Below are positions 1 to 9,158 of a stretch of 64,000 nt of DNA, one piece after another (the first letter of the stretch is position 1; each line of letters opens with the position of its first letter). A program made the position numbers and the translations under genes. A model generated the notes under the pieces. That model saw only the letters and a list, made by a program, of their open reading frames with translations, was not told the DNA's origin and did not search any database. Origin of the DNA: SHZI01 sp038214295 (lineage in GTDB: Bacteria; Pseudomonadota; Gammaproteobacteria; Steroidobacterales; GCA-2729495); assembly GCA_038214295.1 (NCBI GenBank), contig JBBQSA010000006.1:1-64000 (forward strand), read 5' to 3'.

Positions 1-953
1 CCCCGCTGCAGCGACACGTTGACCCCGGTGAGTGCCCGGAGCGGGCGCATCAGCAGCAGCAGGGCCGTGATGAAACCGCCGAAATCGCCGATATCGAGCG
101 CCGTCCGGACTGAATCCTGGTTCGCGACGAAGACGATGCCCGCCATGCCGACAGCGGCCAGCAGGGCAGTCACGCCGTCGCCGGCCGCGCGGGCGGCAAA
201 CAGGCGCATGTTCATGCGCCTGTTGCTCTCGTTGGCGGCCTCGAAACGCCGGCGCTCGTAGTCCTGGCCATTGAAGATCTTGATGACCCGGTGACTCTGC
301 AGCGTCTCGCCGGTGATGCGGGTGAGCTCGCCCATCGATTCCTGGATGCGGCTGCTGTAACGCCGGAACATCCGGCTCAGGACCCGGATCAGGATCGCCA
401 GCAGGGGCACCGCGATAAACACGAAGGCCGAGAGCGGCAGGCTGAGATACACCATGTACGCCACGAGCCCGATGGCCGTCAGGCTGTCGCGGATCATGAC
501 CGTCACGACGTTCGACGCCGCGTCGGCAACCTGCTCGATATTGAAGGTCAGCTTGGATAGCAAGGTGCCCGTGGACGCGGCATCGTAATAGCGCGTGGGC
601 AGGTACAGGAACTTGTCGAACACCAGCGCCCGCAGGCTCTTGATGACCTGCCGACCGATCCACCCGAGGCCGTAGGTGGTGGCAAACTCGGCACCACCGC
701 GCACGAGAAACAGGCCCATGATGCCGAGTGGCAGCCAGTGGCGAATCAGCTCCCCCTGGGGATCCACGGTGCCGACCGGCGCCTCGATGCTGGCCAGCAG
801 CTGCTTGACCAGCCAGGCAAAGCCGGTATCCGTGGCAGCGTAGAACGCCATGCCGATCGCCGCAATGATGAACACGCCCCAGTGCGGCCTGGCGAACGAC
901 AGCACTCGCCGGTAAATGGCCATGGGCGTGATGGCCGGACTGTCGGTGCTCAA
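1..953 (-). CDS. msbA: Lipid A export ATP-binding/permease MsbA (truncated by window edge)
   Basis: Inner-membrane ABC exporter half-transporter that flips lipid A-core across the cytoplasmic membrane. Only the N-terminal membrane domain (about 316 residues) is in the window; the nucleotide-binding domain lies beyond base 1. Several hydrophobic helices and the MsbA-like start (YRRVLSFARPHWGVF, then AATDTGFAWLVKQLL) are visible, as is a Q-x-G-x-L-x-S-K-type stretch typical of type I ABC exporters (TGTLLSKLTFNIEQVAD). I place the start at the TTG at 953, which has a GGAG seven bases upstream and follows the exbD stop by four bases; an ATG at 923 would give a shorter protein but lacks a ribosome site. 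It is last in the comEC-exbB-exbD-msbA run, as in Pseudomonas. Confidence 0.92.
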   Translation of the reverse strand, partial: MSTDSPAITPMAIYRRVLSFARPHWGVFIIAAIGMAFYAATDTGFAWLVKQLLASIEAPVGTVDPQGELIRHWLPLGIMGLFLVRGGAEFATTYGLGWIGRQVIKSLRALVFDKFLYLPTRYYDAASTGTLLSKLTFNIEQVADAASNVVTVMIRDSLTAIGLVAYMVYLSLPLSAFVFIAVPLLAILIRVLSRMFRRYSSRIQESMGELTRITGETLQSHRVIKIFNGQDYERRRFEAANESNRRMNMRLFAARAAGDGVTALLAAVGMAGIVFVANQDSVRTALDIGDFGGFITALLLLMRPLRALTGVNVSLQR

Positions 954-957
954 TCCC

Positions 958-1386
958 TCACTCCGGCGGCCGCGCCCTTACCGTCGTGATGCGGACCTCG
1001 ACGAAGCCAAGACGGCCGGCGACATCCATCGCAGTCACCACGTCCTGGTGACTGGCCCGGCCATCCGCACTCAGGGTCACGTGCCGCGCCCGGACCTCGG
1101 GCATGAGCTGGCGGATGGCGGCTTCAAGCGTTTCCGGGCGGGAATCCACCAGCGCACGGCCGTTGACCCGGTATTCGCCGCGGCCAGTCACCGTGATTTC
1201 GAGTTCCTGGCGGTCCACCGGCACGTCGGAACTGACGCCGGCCTCGGGGAGCTGGATGGCGATCTGCGACGGGCGGACGAAGGTCGTCGTCAGCATGAAG
1301 AAGATCAGCAGCAGCAGGACGACGTCAATGAGCGAGGTGACGTTGAGCTCCGGCTCGTCCCTCGCGCTGGCAGCGCGCAGCTTCAC
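958..1386 (-). CDS. exbD: Biopolymer transport protein ExbD/TolR family
   Basis: A 142-residue subunit of a proton-driven ExbB-ExbD motor. It has one N-terminal transmembrane helix (about residues 16-34) with the conserved proton-channel aspartate at D21 (TSLIDVVLLLLIFFM), then a periplasmic domain of the TolR/ExbD fold. The GTG start at 1386 follows the exbB TGA by a single base, giving the family-typical beginning KLRAASARDEPELN; the longer open frame upstream lies inside exbB and is not used. ExbB/ExbD pairs between comEC and msbA are common in gammaproteobacteria. No TonB-like gene is here, so the energised partner is unknown. Confidence 0.92.
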   Translation of the reverse strand: MKLRAASARDEPELNVTSLIDVVLLLLIFFMLTTTFVRPSQIAIQLPEAGVSSDVPVDRQELEITVTGRGEYRVNGRALVDSRPETLEAAIRQLMPEVRARHVTLSADGRASHQDVVTAMDVAGRLGFVEVRITTVRARPPE

Positions 1387-1387
1387 G

Positions 1388-2086
1388 TCAGCGGCCGCCT
1401 GCCGGGGCAGGTTTACGGCTGGCCACCTCGGCAGCCATCTGCGTCGCGGTCGCACTGCCGGATCGGCCCAGGGTATCCATGACCTGCTTGCGCTGGAGAG
1501 CCTCGACGAGGCCGATAGCTTCCTTTTCCATCTGCACGACCAGCGCGTCGACCCGTCCGCGCAGGTAGCGATAGCCAATCAGCGCGGGGATGGCGACCAT
1601 GAGGCCAGCGGCCGTGGTGATCAGCGCCTCCGAAATGCCGCCAGCGAGCGACGCGGGATCGCCCGCGCCGCCGGAGGTGAGGGCCGAGAAGGTGCGGATC
1701 ATGCCCGTGACGGTACCGAGCAGGCCCAGCAGCGGCGAGATGGCGGCGATCGTGCCGAGGGTGTTCAGGTAGCGCTCGAGTTCGTGGACCACGTGCCGGC
1801 CCGTGTCCTCGACGACCTCCTTCATGGTGGCCCGGTCCTGCTGCCGATTGGCGAGCCCGGCGGCCAGTATCTGGCCGAGCGGCGAGCTGCTGCGCAGCTG
1901 CTGCACATGCTGATGATTGAGCTGATTACTGCTGACCCAGTCCCACACCTGGCGGGAGAGGTCGCGCGGCACCACCCGGCCAGGCTGCAGGGTCCACAGC
2001 CGTTCGAGGATGATGGCAGCCGCCACGACGGAACACAGGATGATCGGCACCATCACCCAGCCGCCGGCAATCACGATCTCGAGCAT
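1388..2086 (-). CDS. exbB: MotA/TolQ/ExbB proton channel family protein
   Basis: A 232-residue inner-membrane protein forming the channel that couples proton entry to ExbD movement. The N-terminal helix (MLEIVIAGGWVMVPIILC) and the two long C-terminal helices (about 95-125 and 150-175, with the small-residue motif TITAAGLMVAIPALIGYR type) fit the MotA/TolQ/ExbB domain. The ATG at 2086 is preferred over a GTG two codons upstream because it gives the standard family start. It is the second gene of the comEC operon and is one base from exbD, which implies coupled translation and fixed stoichiometry. Confidence 0.92.
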   Translation of the reverse strand: MLEIVIAGGWVMVPIILCSVVAAAIILERLWTLQPGRVVPRDLSRQVWDWVSSNQLNHQHVQQLRSSSPLGQILAAGLANRQQDRATMKEVVEDTGRHVVHELERYLNTLGTIAAISPLLGLLGTVTGMIRTFSALTSGGAGDPASLAGGISEALITTAAGLMVAIPALIGYRYLRGRVDALVVQMEKEAIGLVEALQRKQVMDTLGRSGSATATQMAAEVASRKPAPAGGR

Positions 2087-2167
2087 GCGCACCCGTTCCG
2101 CACCCGTCGGGCGTCACTATACATCGGCGTCCACAGCGGGTCACAGGCGGACGGTGCCCTAAAGGGG

Positions 2168-4495
2168 TCAGCCACAGCTCGCGGGGCTCGCGGGCCTGGC
2201 AAGCCAGACACCGGGAGCAGACCGCCTCTGGCGCCTGCGGAGCTCGAGTCCGGATGCCCCGGCGACTTCGAACTGGAGTGCGCCCTCCTCCGCGGTGTTC
2301 AGCAGGCAGGCGCCGGTCTGGCGCCAGCGCTCCGCGACTTCGGCGGAGGGAAAGTGCCAGCGATTCCGGTAGCCCGTGGCGAAGATCACGTAGCGGGGGC
2401 GCATCGCCGCCACGAGCCCGGCGGACGACGACGTGCGGCTGCCATGATGGGGCGCGATCACCAGATCGACAGCACCAAGCACGGACCGGTCCAGGAGATC
2501 GCGCTCGACAGCCGCAGGAATGTCCCCCGGCAGCAGCACGCTGACGCCCGAACCGGAGACCCTCAGCACGCAGGATGTCGCGTTGTCGTCATCCCGCTCT
2601 GCCCGAACACCGGGACTCAGGATTTCAAAGAGGAACCCGTCCCACCGCCAACTGTCGCCAGCCTGGCACGGCTCCGGATGGAGGCCGCCGAATTCCGCTC
2701 CGAGGAGCCGGCGGGGCGGGTAGCGCGCCACGACGCTCGGTGCGCCCCCACGATGATCGGCGTCGGCATGGGAGACGACGAGCGTATCCAGCGCCGTGAC
2801 ACCCAGTGCCTGGAGGGCCGGCACCACAACGCGTTCCCCGGCATCACTGGATCGGAAGGCCGGCCCTGCGTCGTAGACCAGGGTGTGGCGCGACGTCTGG
2901 ACGAGTACCGCGAGGCCCTGCCCCACGTCGAGGACCGTGAGCCGCAGGCCGTCTGCAGGCAGCGAACCGGCCCCGGGGGCGAGCAGCCCCGTGAACATCG
3001 CAAGGCCGAGCCAGCGCACTGCCGACGGAGGCGGCCACAGGGCGACGATGGCACCCAGCGCGGCGAGCAGCGCCGCTGCCGGCGCGGCTTCCGGCAGGTA
3101 CCAGACGGCGAACGGCAGGTCGGCACACTCTGCGAGGAACCACCGCCAGGCATCAAAGCAGTCGGCCGCGAGCCCGAGAATCCACGCACCGGGTCCCGGG
3201 GCCAGCATCGTGACCGCCGTGCCGAGCAGGGTCAGCGGCAGCAGCAGCACGCTAAAGGCCGGCACGGCCACGAAGTTCGCCACGGCGCCACTCACTGGCA
3301 GCTGGCCGAAGAAGACGGCCAGGAGGGGCGCGAGGGCCACGGTCATGGCCACCTGCACCAGCAGCAGCGAGCGGACGGGACCCGGCTGCGCGTGCCGTGC
3401 GCCGAGGGCCACCGCGCCGAGCACCACCACCCCCGCAAAGGAGAGCCAGAAACCGGGGATCACCGGCGCGAGAGGCTCGACCAGCAGCACGGCCAGCACG
3501 ACGGCGCCCAGCAGCTCGGCCGCGGTAATCGCGCGCCGGGAGGTGACCAGCACCGCGACGAGGCCCACGGCCACGACCGATCGCGCCGTTGGCACGCTGA
3601 AGCCGGCGAGCAGCGCGTAGAGGCAGGCGGCCAGGAACCCTGTCCAGGCGCCAACAACCCGGGGGCGGCAGCGGCGCCCGGCCGCGAGCCAGCCGCGACC
3701 CAGGATCAGGCCAGACAGCGCCGCGGGTCCCGCGATCAGGGCGATGTGAAAGCCCGAGATGGAGATCAAATGGATGGTTCCGGTCCGCCGCAGCCGGGCC
3801 CATTCCGCTTCCGGCAGCGCCTGGTAGGCGCCGATGGAGAGCCCAAGGACGTAGGCCGCCGATTCCCGCCCCTTCAGGGCCGCCCCGACCCGGCCGGCAA
3901 TCGCGGTGCGCCAGGCCGCGGCGGGACACGCGCTCGTGGTGCCCGCGAGGCGGCCATTAACTGCAGAATCCCGCACCGAGCCCGTCGCGCCGATGTGCTG
4001 GGCAAACAGCCAGCGCTCGTAGTCAAAACCGCCGGGATTGCTGAGGCCCCGCGGCGCCCGCAGGCGCAGCAGGAGCCGCCATTGCTCTCCCGGGGCTGGC
4101 GGGAGGGCCGGGCGGCCCGGCGCCTCGTACCAGCTGACCAGCACCCGGTCCGGCGCGCCGCGCGCCCGCGAGCCCGCATCGGTCGTCAGGGCAAAGCGCC
4201 AGGAACCGGGCTGGTCCCGCGGGAATTCGCACACACTACCGACGATCTCGAGATCGGCATCGTCCGTCGGCGCGGTGGCGCGCTGCGCCAGGAGGTCCGT
4301 GGAGGTGTCGACTGCCGCCAGGACCGGCAGACCGGCAAGCACCGCAACAAGCACCCCTTGCCACCCGGCCCGCCAGCCCGCTGTCAGCGTGGCGGCGACA
4401 ACCAGCAGTAACGCCTGGCCGCCACCCAGCAGCGGGTATGGCGACCAGAGAAACAGGACAATCAGCAAAAGAGCGACGCATGCGACCGCGGGCAT
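2168..4495 (-). CDS. comEC: DNA internalization-related competence protein ComEC/Rec2
   Basis: A 775-residue polytopic membrane protein that conducts single-stranded DNA into the cytoplasm during natural transformation. N-terminal helices and a DUF4131-like region precede the Competence domain (about 215-480, many helices, including the SISGFHIALIAG motif), followed by a metallo-beta-lactamase domain (about 520-740) with the ComEC-type metal motif SHADADHRGG and a downstream APHHGSRTSS. The ATG at 4495 has GGAA upstream and leaves room for divergent control with the DUF2062 gene; an earlier in-frame TTG at 4552 would nearly touch that gene. Length and domain order match full-length ComEC. Other transformation genes are not in the window. 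Confidence 0.93.
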   Translation of the reverse strand: MPAVACVALLLIVLFLWSPYPLLGGGQALLLVVAATLTAGWRAGWQGVLVAVLAGLPVLAAVDTSTDLLAQRATAPTDDADLEIVGSVCEFPRDQPGSWRFALTTDAGSRARGAPDRVLVSWYEAPGRPALPPAPGEQWRLLLRLRAPRGLSNPGGFDYERWLFAQHIGATGSVRDSAVNGRLAGTTSACPAAAWRTAIAGRVGAALKGRESAAYVLGLSIGAYQALPEAEWARLRRTGTIHLISISGFHIALIAGPAALSGLILGRGWLAAGRRCRPRVVGAWTGFLAACLYALLAGFSVPTARSVVAVGLVAVLVTSRRAITAAELLGAVVLAVLLVEPLAPVIPGFWLSFAGVVVLGAVALGARHAQPGPVRSLLLVQVAMTVALAPLLAVFFGQLPVSGAVANFVAVPAFSVLLLPLTLLGTAVTMLAPGPGAWILGLAADCFDAWRWFLAECADLPFAVWYLPEAAPAAALLAALGAIVALWPPPSAVRWLGLAMFTGLLAPGAGSLPADGLRLTVLDVGQGLAVLVQTSRHTLVYDAGPAFRSSDAGERVVVPALQALGVTALDTLVVSHADADHRGGAPSVVARYPPRRLLGAEFGGLHPEPCQAGDSWRWDGFLFEILSPGVRAERDDDNATSCVLRVSGSGVSVLLPGDIPAAVERDLLDRSVLGAVDLVIAPHHGSRTSSSAGLVAAMRPRYVIFATGYRNRWHFPSAEVAERWRQTGACLLNTAEEGALQFEVAGASGLELRRRQRRSAPGVWLARPASPASCG

Positions 4496-4560
4496 GACTA
4501 TTTCCGGCGCAGACTCTGGATAATGGGCAGCTCTGATGTAGCGCCCGCCCAAGGTACCGG

Positions 4561-5094
4561 ATGCCCCGCAAGTTCTTCAGGCGACTATCTGCCCCGTATC
4601 GCAAGAATCATCGCGACACAGCATGGTATCTGCGGCCGTTCCATGCCCTGCTGGCCCACCCGGTGTACTTCTCGATCAACCGCCGCAGCATCATCGGTGG
4701 CCTCGCCCTCGGCCTCTTCATCGCGGTCATGCCCTTTCCCGGGCACACGCCGGTCGTGGTCCTCGCCGCCCTGCTGCTGCGCGTGAACCTGCCGGTCGCC
4801 GTCCTCAGCATCTGGGTTGCGAACCCCCTCACCTACGGGCCGATCTTCTACGGCGAGTACCGGCTGGGGTCGTTCATCCTGCATCAGGCGCCGGCCGTCG
4901 TAACGCTGGACCTGCCCTGGCTGGAACTGGCCGCTGCCCTGGCCAGAACGTGGCGTCCCCTGTGGGTGGGCGCGGTCGTCGCCGGGCTGCTGCTGGCCGG
5001 AACGGCCTACGTGATGGGCAACGCGGGGTGGCGGCTCATGACCCTGTGGCGGCTGCGGCGCCGCGGTGAGCGGCGCCTCGGCATTCAGCCTTAG
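4561..5094 (+). CDS. DUF2062 domain-containing membrane protein
   Basis: A 177-residue protein of the DUF2062 family, whose function is unknown. The hallmark is seen: a basic N-terminus, the run HPVYFSINRRSIIGGLALG, a hydrophobic hairpin ending FPGHTPVVVLAALLLRVN, then NPLTYGPIFYGEYRLG; a last helix at about 138-160 is followed by an arginine-rich tail. It is divergent from comEC and convergent with lolD, their stop codons overlapping by three bases (5091-5094). DUF2062 genes sit between comEC and the lol genes in Pseudomonas too, so the position is conserved, but that does not reveal the job. Confidence 0.85.
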   Translation: MPRKFFRRLSAPYRKNHRDTAWYLRPFHALLAHPVYFSINRRSIIGGLALGLFIAVMPFPGHTPVVVLAALLLRVNLPVAVLSIWVANPLTYGPIFYGEYRLGSFILHQAPAVVTLDLPWLELAAALARTWRPLWVGAVVAGLLLAGTAYVMGNAGWRLMTLWRLRRRGERRLGIQP

Positions 5095-5789
5095 CTGTAT
5101 TCACTCGTAGCGTCCTCCAGAGCGCCATCGCTCATCCGCAGGACGCGGTTCATCCGCCGGGCGATGTGCGGGTCGTGAGTGACGATCACGAGGCTTGCCC
5201 CCACCTCGCGATTGAGCGACAGCATCAGGTCGAGCACCGTGTCGCCCGTCTTGCGGTCCAGGTTGCCGGTGGGCTCGTCGGCCAGGACCACCGCGGGATC
5301 CGTCACAAGCGCCCGGGCTACTGCCACCCGTTGCCGCTCCCCACCGGAAAGTTCACCGGGCTTGTGCTCCAGCCGCTCTCCCAGCCCAACGCGCTCCAGG
5401 ATTCCGCGGGCGCGGGCCCGCACGGACTCGAACGGCTCCCGGCGGACAAGCAGCGGCATGGCCACGTTCTCGAGTGCCGTGAACTCGGGAAGCAGGTGAT
5501 GGAACTGGTAGACGAAACCGAGGTAGCGGTTGCGAATGCGCCCGCGCTCCGCATTGTCCACGTTGGCAATGTCCTGGCCACGTATCCGCACCGTGCCTGC
5601 GGTGGCTGTATCCAGCCCGCCCAGCAGCTGCAGCAAGGTGGTCTTGCCCGCACCGGACGGACCCACGATCGCGATCCGCTCGCCGGCGCCGATGCTGAGG
5701 TCGACGCTTCTCAGGACCTTCAGCACATTGGCGCCTTCGGCAAATTCCTTGCTCAGCCCCCTGCATTCCAGTGCCGGTGACTCACTCAT
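5091..5789 (-). CDS. lolD: Lipoprotein-releasing system ATP-binding protein LolD
   Basis: A 232-residue ABC ATPase that powers release of outer-membrane lipoproteins from the inner membrane to LolA. Walker A (GPSGAGKTTLLQLLGG, residues 43-58), the signature LSGGERQRVAVARA and Walker B VVLADEPTGNLD are complete, and the helical segment FVYQFHHLLPEF is the MacB/LolD type. The ATG at 5789 overlaps the lolC stop by eight bases, a classic coupled arrangement; the open frame extends further upstream only inside lolC. It is last in lolE-lolC-lolD order, unlike the lolC-lolD-lolE order of E. coli. Confidence 0.95.
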   Translation of the reverse strand: MSESPALECRGLSKEFAEGANVLKVLRSVDLSIGAGERIAIVGPSGAGKTTLLQLLGGLDTATAGTVRIRGQDIANVDNAERGRIRNRYLGFVYQFHHLLPEFTALENVAMPLLVRREPFESVRARARGILERVGLGERLEHKPGELSGGERQRVAVARALVTDPAVVLADEPTGNLDRKTGDTVLDLMLSLNREVGASLVIVTHDPHIARRMNRVLRMSDGALEDATSEYS

Positions 5790-7029
5790 AACGCAACACC
5801 TCGGCGGGCGCGGTGCCCGCGCCCCGCCATGCGGGATAGATGGTCGACACCAGGCTGAGGACCAGTGCAATGCCAGCCACCTGCCAGACATCGGCCCACA
5901 GCAGCAGGCTCGGCAGCTCACTGATGAAGTACACGTCCGGAGCCAGGAACTGGAAGCCGGTTACCCGCTCGACAAGGACGGCGATTGCACTCACGTTCCA
6001 GGCACCCAGCACCCCCAACATCACCCCGACTGCAGTACCCACCACGCCGACAATAGCCCCCTGGAGCATGAAGACCGCAAGGATAGCAGCCGGCGCCGCG
6101 CCCAGCGTCCGGAGGATCGCAATCTCGCCCCTCTTGTCACGCACGACCATGACCAGCGTGGACACGATGTTGAACGCGGCGACGCCGACCACGAGCAGCA
6201 GGATCACGAAGATAATGGAGCGCGTTAGCTGGATCGAGCGAAAGAAGTTGCCATGCTCGCGGGTCCAGTCAGTCACGTACACGCCGCCGCCCCAGGCATT
6301 CGCCACGGCACGCACCACCGTTGGCGCCAGCAGCGGGTCGCGGACCGCGAGGCGCACGCCCGAGACGTCCTCACCCAGCCGCAGCAGCCGCTGCGCATCG
6401 GCGATATGCACGAACACGAGCGACCGGTCGAACTCGTACATGCCTGCATAGAAGATGCCCGTCACGCGGAAACGCCGCATCCGGGGGACGACGCCGGCGG
6501 GGGTCGTGATTCCCTGGGACACCAGCATCACCAGGGCATCGCCGACCTTGACGCCGAGTTCCTCGGCCAGGGTACGCCCGATTACGATCCCATAGCCCCC
6601 GGGCTTCAGCGCCTCCAGCGAGCCGTCGACCATGAGCGAGCCAAGGGCGGAGGTTTCGAGTTCGCGGGGCGGGTCCACGCCGCGTAGCTGCACACCGCGG
6701 ATCCTGGCAGGCCCCACCAGCATCGCCTGGCCATCCACGAAGCGGGCGACCGCCTTCACGTCGGGATCCTGCACGGCAACTGCGGCCAGCGACTCCCAGT
6801 CAGTGATGCGCCCGTCCAGCCCCGTGATCGATGCGTGCGCGACGATCTGCAGGATCCGGTGGCGAACCTCCGACTCAAAGCCGTTCATGACCGACAGGAC
6901 CACGATCAGCACGGCAACGGCAAGTGCGATCCCCGCCATCGAGATGATCGAGATGAACGAGATGAAGCGGTTCTTGTTCCGCGACCGGACATGCCGGAGG
7001 GCAATCGCGAGTTCGTAAGGCCGGAGCAT
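5782..7029 (-). CDS. lolC: Lipoprotein-releasing system transmembrane protein, LolC type
   Basis: A 415-residue FtsX-family permease subunit: one N-terminal helix (about 25-50, ending in VLSVMNGFESEVR), a large periplasmic domain, then three C-terminal helices with the coupling stretch VVRDKRGEIAILRTLG. I assign it to LolC rather than LolE because the periplasmic loop near residues 175-190 carries the proline-rich segment SQGITTPAGVVPR, like the LolC hook (SQxTPxGxxP) that recruits LolA in E. coli. It lies nine bases after lolE and overlaps lolD. The LolC/LolE distinction is my inference from the loop; family membership is certain. Confidence 0.88.
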   Translation of the reverse strand: MLRPYELAIALRHVRSRNKNRFISFISIISMAGIALAVAVLIVVLSVMNGFESEVRHRILQIVAHASITGLDGRITDWESLAAVAVQDPDVKAVARFVDGQAMLVGPARIRGVQLRGVDPPRELETSALGSLMVDGSLEALKPGGYGIVIGRTLAEELGVKVGDALVMLVSQGITTPAGVVPRMRRFRVTGIFYAGMYEFDRSLVFVHIADAQRLLRLGEDVSGVRLAVRDPLLAPTVVRAVANAWGGGVYVTDWTREHGNFFRSIQLTRSIIFVILLLVVGVAAFNIVSTLVMVVRDKRGEIAILRTLGAAPAAILAVFMLQGAIVGVVGTAVGVMLGVLGAWNVSAIAVLVERVTGFQFLAPDVYFISELPSLLLWADVWQVAGIALVLSLVSTIYPAWRGAGTAPAEVLRYE

Positions 7030-7038
7030 CCGTTGTCC

Positions 7039-8292
7039 CTATTCGTACCGGAGTACTTCGGCAGGTGCGACGGCGGCGGCCCGCAGGGCCGGATAGACAG
7101 TGGCGCACGCCGTCAGCGCCAGGGCGATGAAGCTCACCCAGAAGATGTCACTGGATTTCAGGTCGACGGGCAGCGATGTTAGGTAATAGACATCCGCCGG
7201 CATGAACTCGAAACCAAACAGCTTTTCGAGCGCCGGCGCCACCGTGGAGATGTTCCGGGCCAGCAGTACGCCACCCGCGACGCCGGTCAGAACACCCGCC
7301 CAGCCAATGAGTATCCCTTGCAGGGCAAACATCCCGACCACGGCCTGCCGCGAGAATCCCAGGGTGCGCAGGATGGCGATCCCCGGCCGCTTGTCGGTGA
7401 CGACCATCACCAGCGTGGCGACGATGTTGAAGGCCGCCACCGCCACGATCAGCGAGAGCAGGAGCGTCATCATGGTCTTCTCGATGCGCACCGCGCGGAA
7501 GTAGGTGGCATTGTCCCGCGTCCAGTCGGTGGTCGGAAGCGCGGCATGACCCGCCGCTGTCCAGCGTGCCAGCCACTGCTGGAGGACCAGGGGCGCCGCA
7601 AAGATGTCGGTCATCTGCAGCCGGATGCCCGTCACGCCGTCGTTCAGTCCGGCCAGCACGGCAGCGTCAGCCAGACTCACCAGGATCCGGACCGCGTCGT
7701 GGTCCCGGACCCCGACTTCGAAAACCCCGGCGACCGTCAACTCCCGCAGCCGTGATGTGACGTGGCCCGCCGCGTCGCGCGCCGGAACGAGCACGCGGAC
7801 GGTATCGCCAGGCATCACACCGAGTTTCAGGGCGAGGGAGCGACCGAGCAACGCCTGCCAGGATCCGGGCCTGAGGTCTGCCAGGGTGCCCCCCCGGATG
7901 GCGCCCTCGAGGCCGGCGATCGGTGCCTTGCGCGCCGGATCCACCCCCTCAATGATGGCACCCGCCAGTTCGCCGCCCACCGCGACCATGGCTTCCAGCT
8001 CTATATAAGGTGCCGCCGATACGACGCCGGGAAAGTGCTCCACGTCTGCCAGGACATCTCGCCAGTCAGGCTCGCTGACGCCGGTAATGACGGCTCCATG
8101 GCCGGTAATCGCCACGAGCCGCCCCCGCAGTTCGTTCTCGAAGCCGTTCATGACCGAGAGCACGACAATCAGCGCCGCGACGCCGAGCGCAACCCCGATT
8201 ACCGACGCCAGTGCAACCAGCGAGGCAAACTGGTTGGTTCGCTGCGCGCGCAGGTACCGCAGGGCGATCCAGAGTGTCACGGGGCGCAACAT
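7039..8292 (-). CDS. lolE: Lipoprotein-releasing system transmembrane protein, LolE type
   Basis: A 417-residue paralogue of the next gene with the same FtsX-family layout (N-terminal helix ending VLSVMNGFENELR, periplasmic domain, three C-terminal helices, VVTDKRPGIAILRTLG). It lacks the proline-rich hook: the equivalent loop reads LVPARDAAGHVTSRLRE. The segments LQMTDIFAAP and KLFGFEFMPADVYYL resemble E. coli LolE (LKMTDVF, KLIGHQFLSSDIYF). It would pair with LolC and LolD to extract lipoproteins; LolE is the subunit thought to bind the lipoprotein. First gene of the three; its ATG follows the sfsA stop by two bases, so sfsA may be cotranscribed upstream. Confidence 0.87.
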   Translation of the reverse strand: MLRPVTLWIALRYLRAQRTNQFASLVALASVIGVALGVAALIVVLSVMNGFENELRGRLVAITGHGAVITGVSEPDWRDVLADVEHFPGVVSAAPYIELEAMVAVGGELAGAIIEGVDPARKAPIAGLEGAIRGGTLADLRPGSWQALLGRSLALKLGVMPGDTVRVLVPARDAAGHVTSRLRELTVAGVFEVGVRDHDAVRILVSLADAAVLAGLNDGVTGIRLQMTDIFAAPLVLQQWLARWTAAGHAALPTTDWTRDNATYFRAVRIEKTMMTLLLSLIVAVAAFNIVATLVMVVTDKRPGIAILRTLGFSRQAVVGMFALQGILIGWAGVLTGVAGGVLLARNISTVAPALEKLFGFEFMPADVYYLTSLPVDLKSSDIFWVSFIALALTACATVYPALRAAAVAPAEVLRYE

Positions 8293-8294
8293 GC

Positions 8295-9032
8295 TCAGAG
8301 GACCACCGGGATCCGGCGCTCGATCCAGATGGCCTCGGGCGTGACCCGGGCGCCGACGGCCATGACGTCCACACCGGCAGCAACCGCAGCCCGCAACTCG
8401 CGGCCGTAGTCCGGATCGATGGCGTCCGCGGGCGCCACCTGGTCGACATCGTCCCGCTGGGCACAGAAGAGCACGCCGGCACGGGCGCCTGCCCGGCGGA
8501 GCACCGCAAGTTCGCGGGCGTGGCGCGCGGCCCGCTCGCTGACCGCGTCGGGAAACAGCGCGCGCCGGTCGCTGACCGACGCCGTCACGTTCTTGACCTC
8601 CAGGTAGTAATCGGGAAGGCCGGGCCCGCGGAGCAGGAAGTCGAAGCGCACCCGGGCTTGCGGAACGCGCACCTCGGCGACCAGGTCTGTGTATTCGAGG
8701 AGCTCCGGCAGGAAGCCGCCCCGGATCGCGGCGGCCGCCAGTTGGTTCGTGCGGCCGGTGTGCACGCCCACCAGCGTGGCCGGTTCAACCTCGACCAGTT
8801 CCCAGGTAAAGGGACAACGGCGGCCGGGCCGGGCGGCGGAACTGAGCCAGACGCGGGAGCCCGGCACCTGGCAGCCCAGCATGGCCCCCGTGTTCGGGCA
8901 GTGAGCGGTCACGGTCCTGCCGTCCGGCAGCCGCACGTCGGCCAGAAAGCGCTGGTAGCGGCGCAGCAGCCGACCTTCCTGCAAGGTTGCGGGAAACCGG
9001 ATGCCGGCCGGGACCGCCGCCGCAGGGGTCAC
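8295..9032 (-). CDS. sfsA: SfsA family DNA/RNA nuclease-like protein
   Basis: A 245-residue SfsA homologue. Conserved blocks are LLRRYQRFLADVRLPDGR, AHCPNTGAMLGC, HTGRTNQLAAAAI, RFDFLLRG and YLEVKNVT (PD-(D/E)XK-like core), then RALFPDAVSERAARHARELA. SfsA was named for an effect on sugar fermentation genes in E. coli; the family fold suggests a nuclease or nucleic-acid binder, and its physiological role is not settled. The start is GTG at 9032. It lies two bases before lolE and may be the first gene of that unit. Length matches E. coli SfsA (234 residues). Confidence 0.9.
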   Translation of the reverse strand: MTPAAAVPAGIRFPATLQEGRLLRRYQRFLADVRLPDGRTVTAHCPNTGAMLGCQVPGSRVWLSSAARPGRRCPFTWELVEVEPATLVGVHTGRTNQLAAAAIRGGFLPELLEYTDLVAEVRVPQARVRFDFLLRGPGLPDYYLEVKNVTASVSDRRALFPDAVSERAARHARELAVLRRAGARAGVLFCAQRDDVDQVAPADAIDPDYGRELRAAVAAGVDVMAVGARVTPEAIWIERRIPVVL

Positions 9033-9120
9033 CCGGCCACCGCCGGGCCGGACCCGGACAGGTAGCGCATTTCTCCAGCCAAGTCCATGGGATACGTGGT
9101 TTTTTTAAGGGAAGACCGAG

Positions 9121-9129
9121 TGCTATATT
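9121..9129 (+). promoter_or_regulatory. Extended -10 promoter for the small exported protein
   Basis: TGCTATATT matches the extended -10 consensus TGnTATAAT with one mismatch. No good -35 hexamer lies 16-18 bases upstream (the site is a T tract), which is normal for extended -10 promoters. Transcription would start near 9136, giving an untranslated leader of about 23 bases before the ATG at 9159. Confidence 0.45.
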
Positions 9130-9158
9130 CGGAGCCGCAAGACCATGGGGAGGTTAGC

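Noticed and set aside
1103..4411. A 1102-codon open frame on plus, antisense to exbD, exbB and comEC
   Set aside because: Its product is Arg/Gly/Pro/His-rich low-complexity sequence with no domain, and it is exactly opposite well-supported genes; long antisense frames are expected at this GC content.
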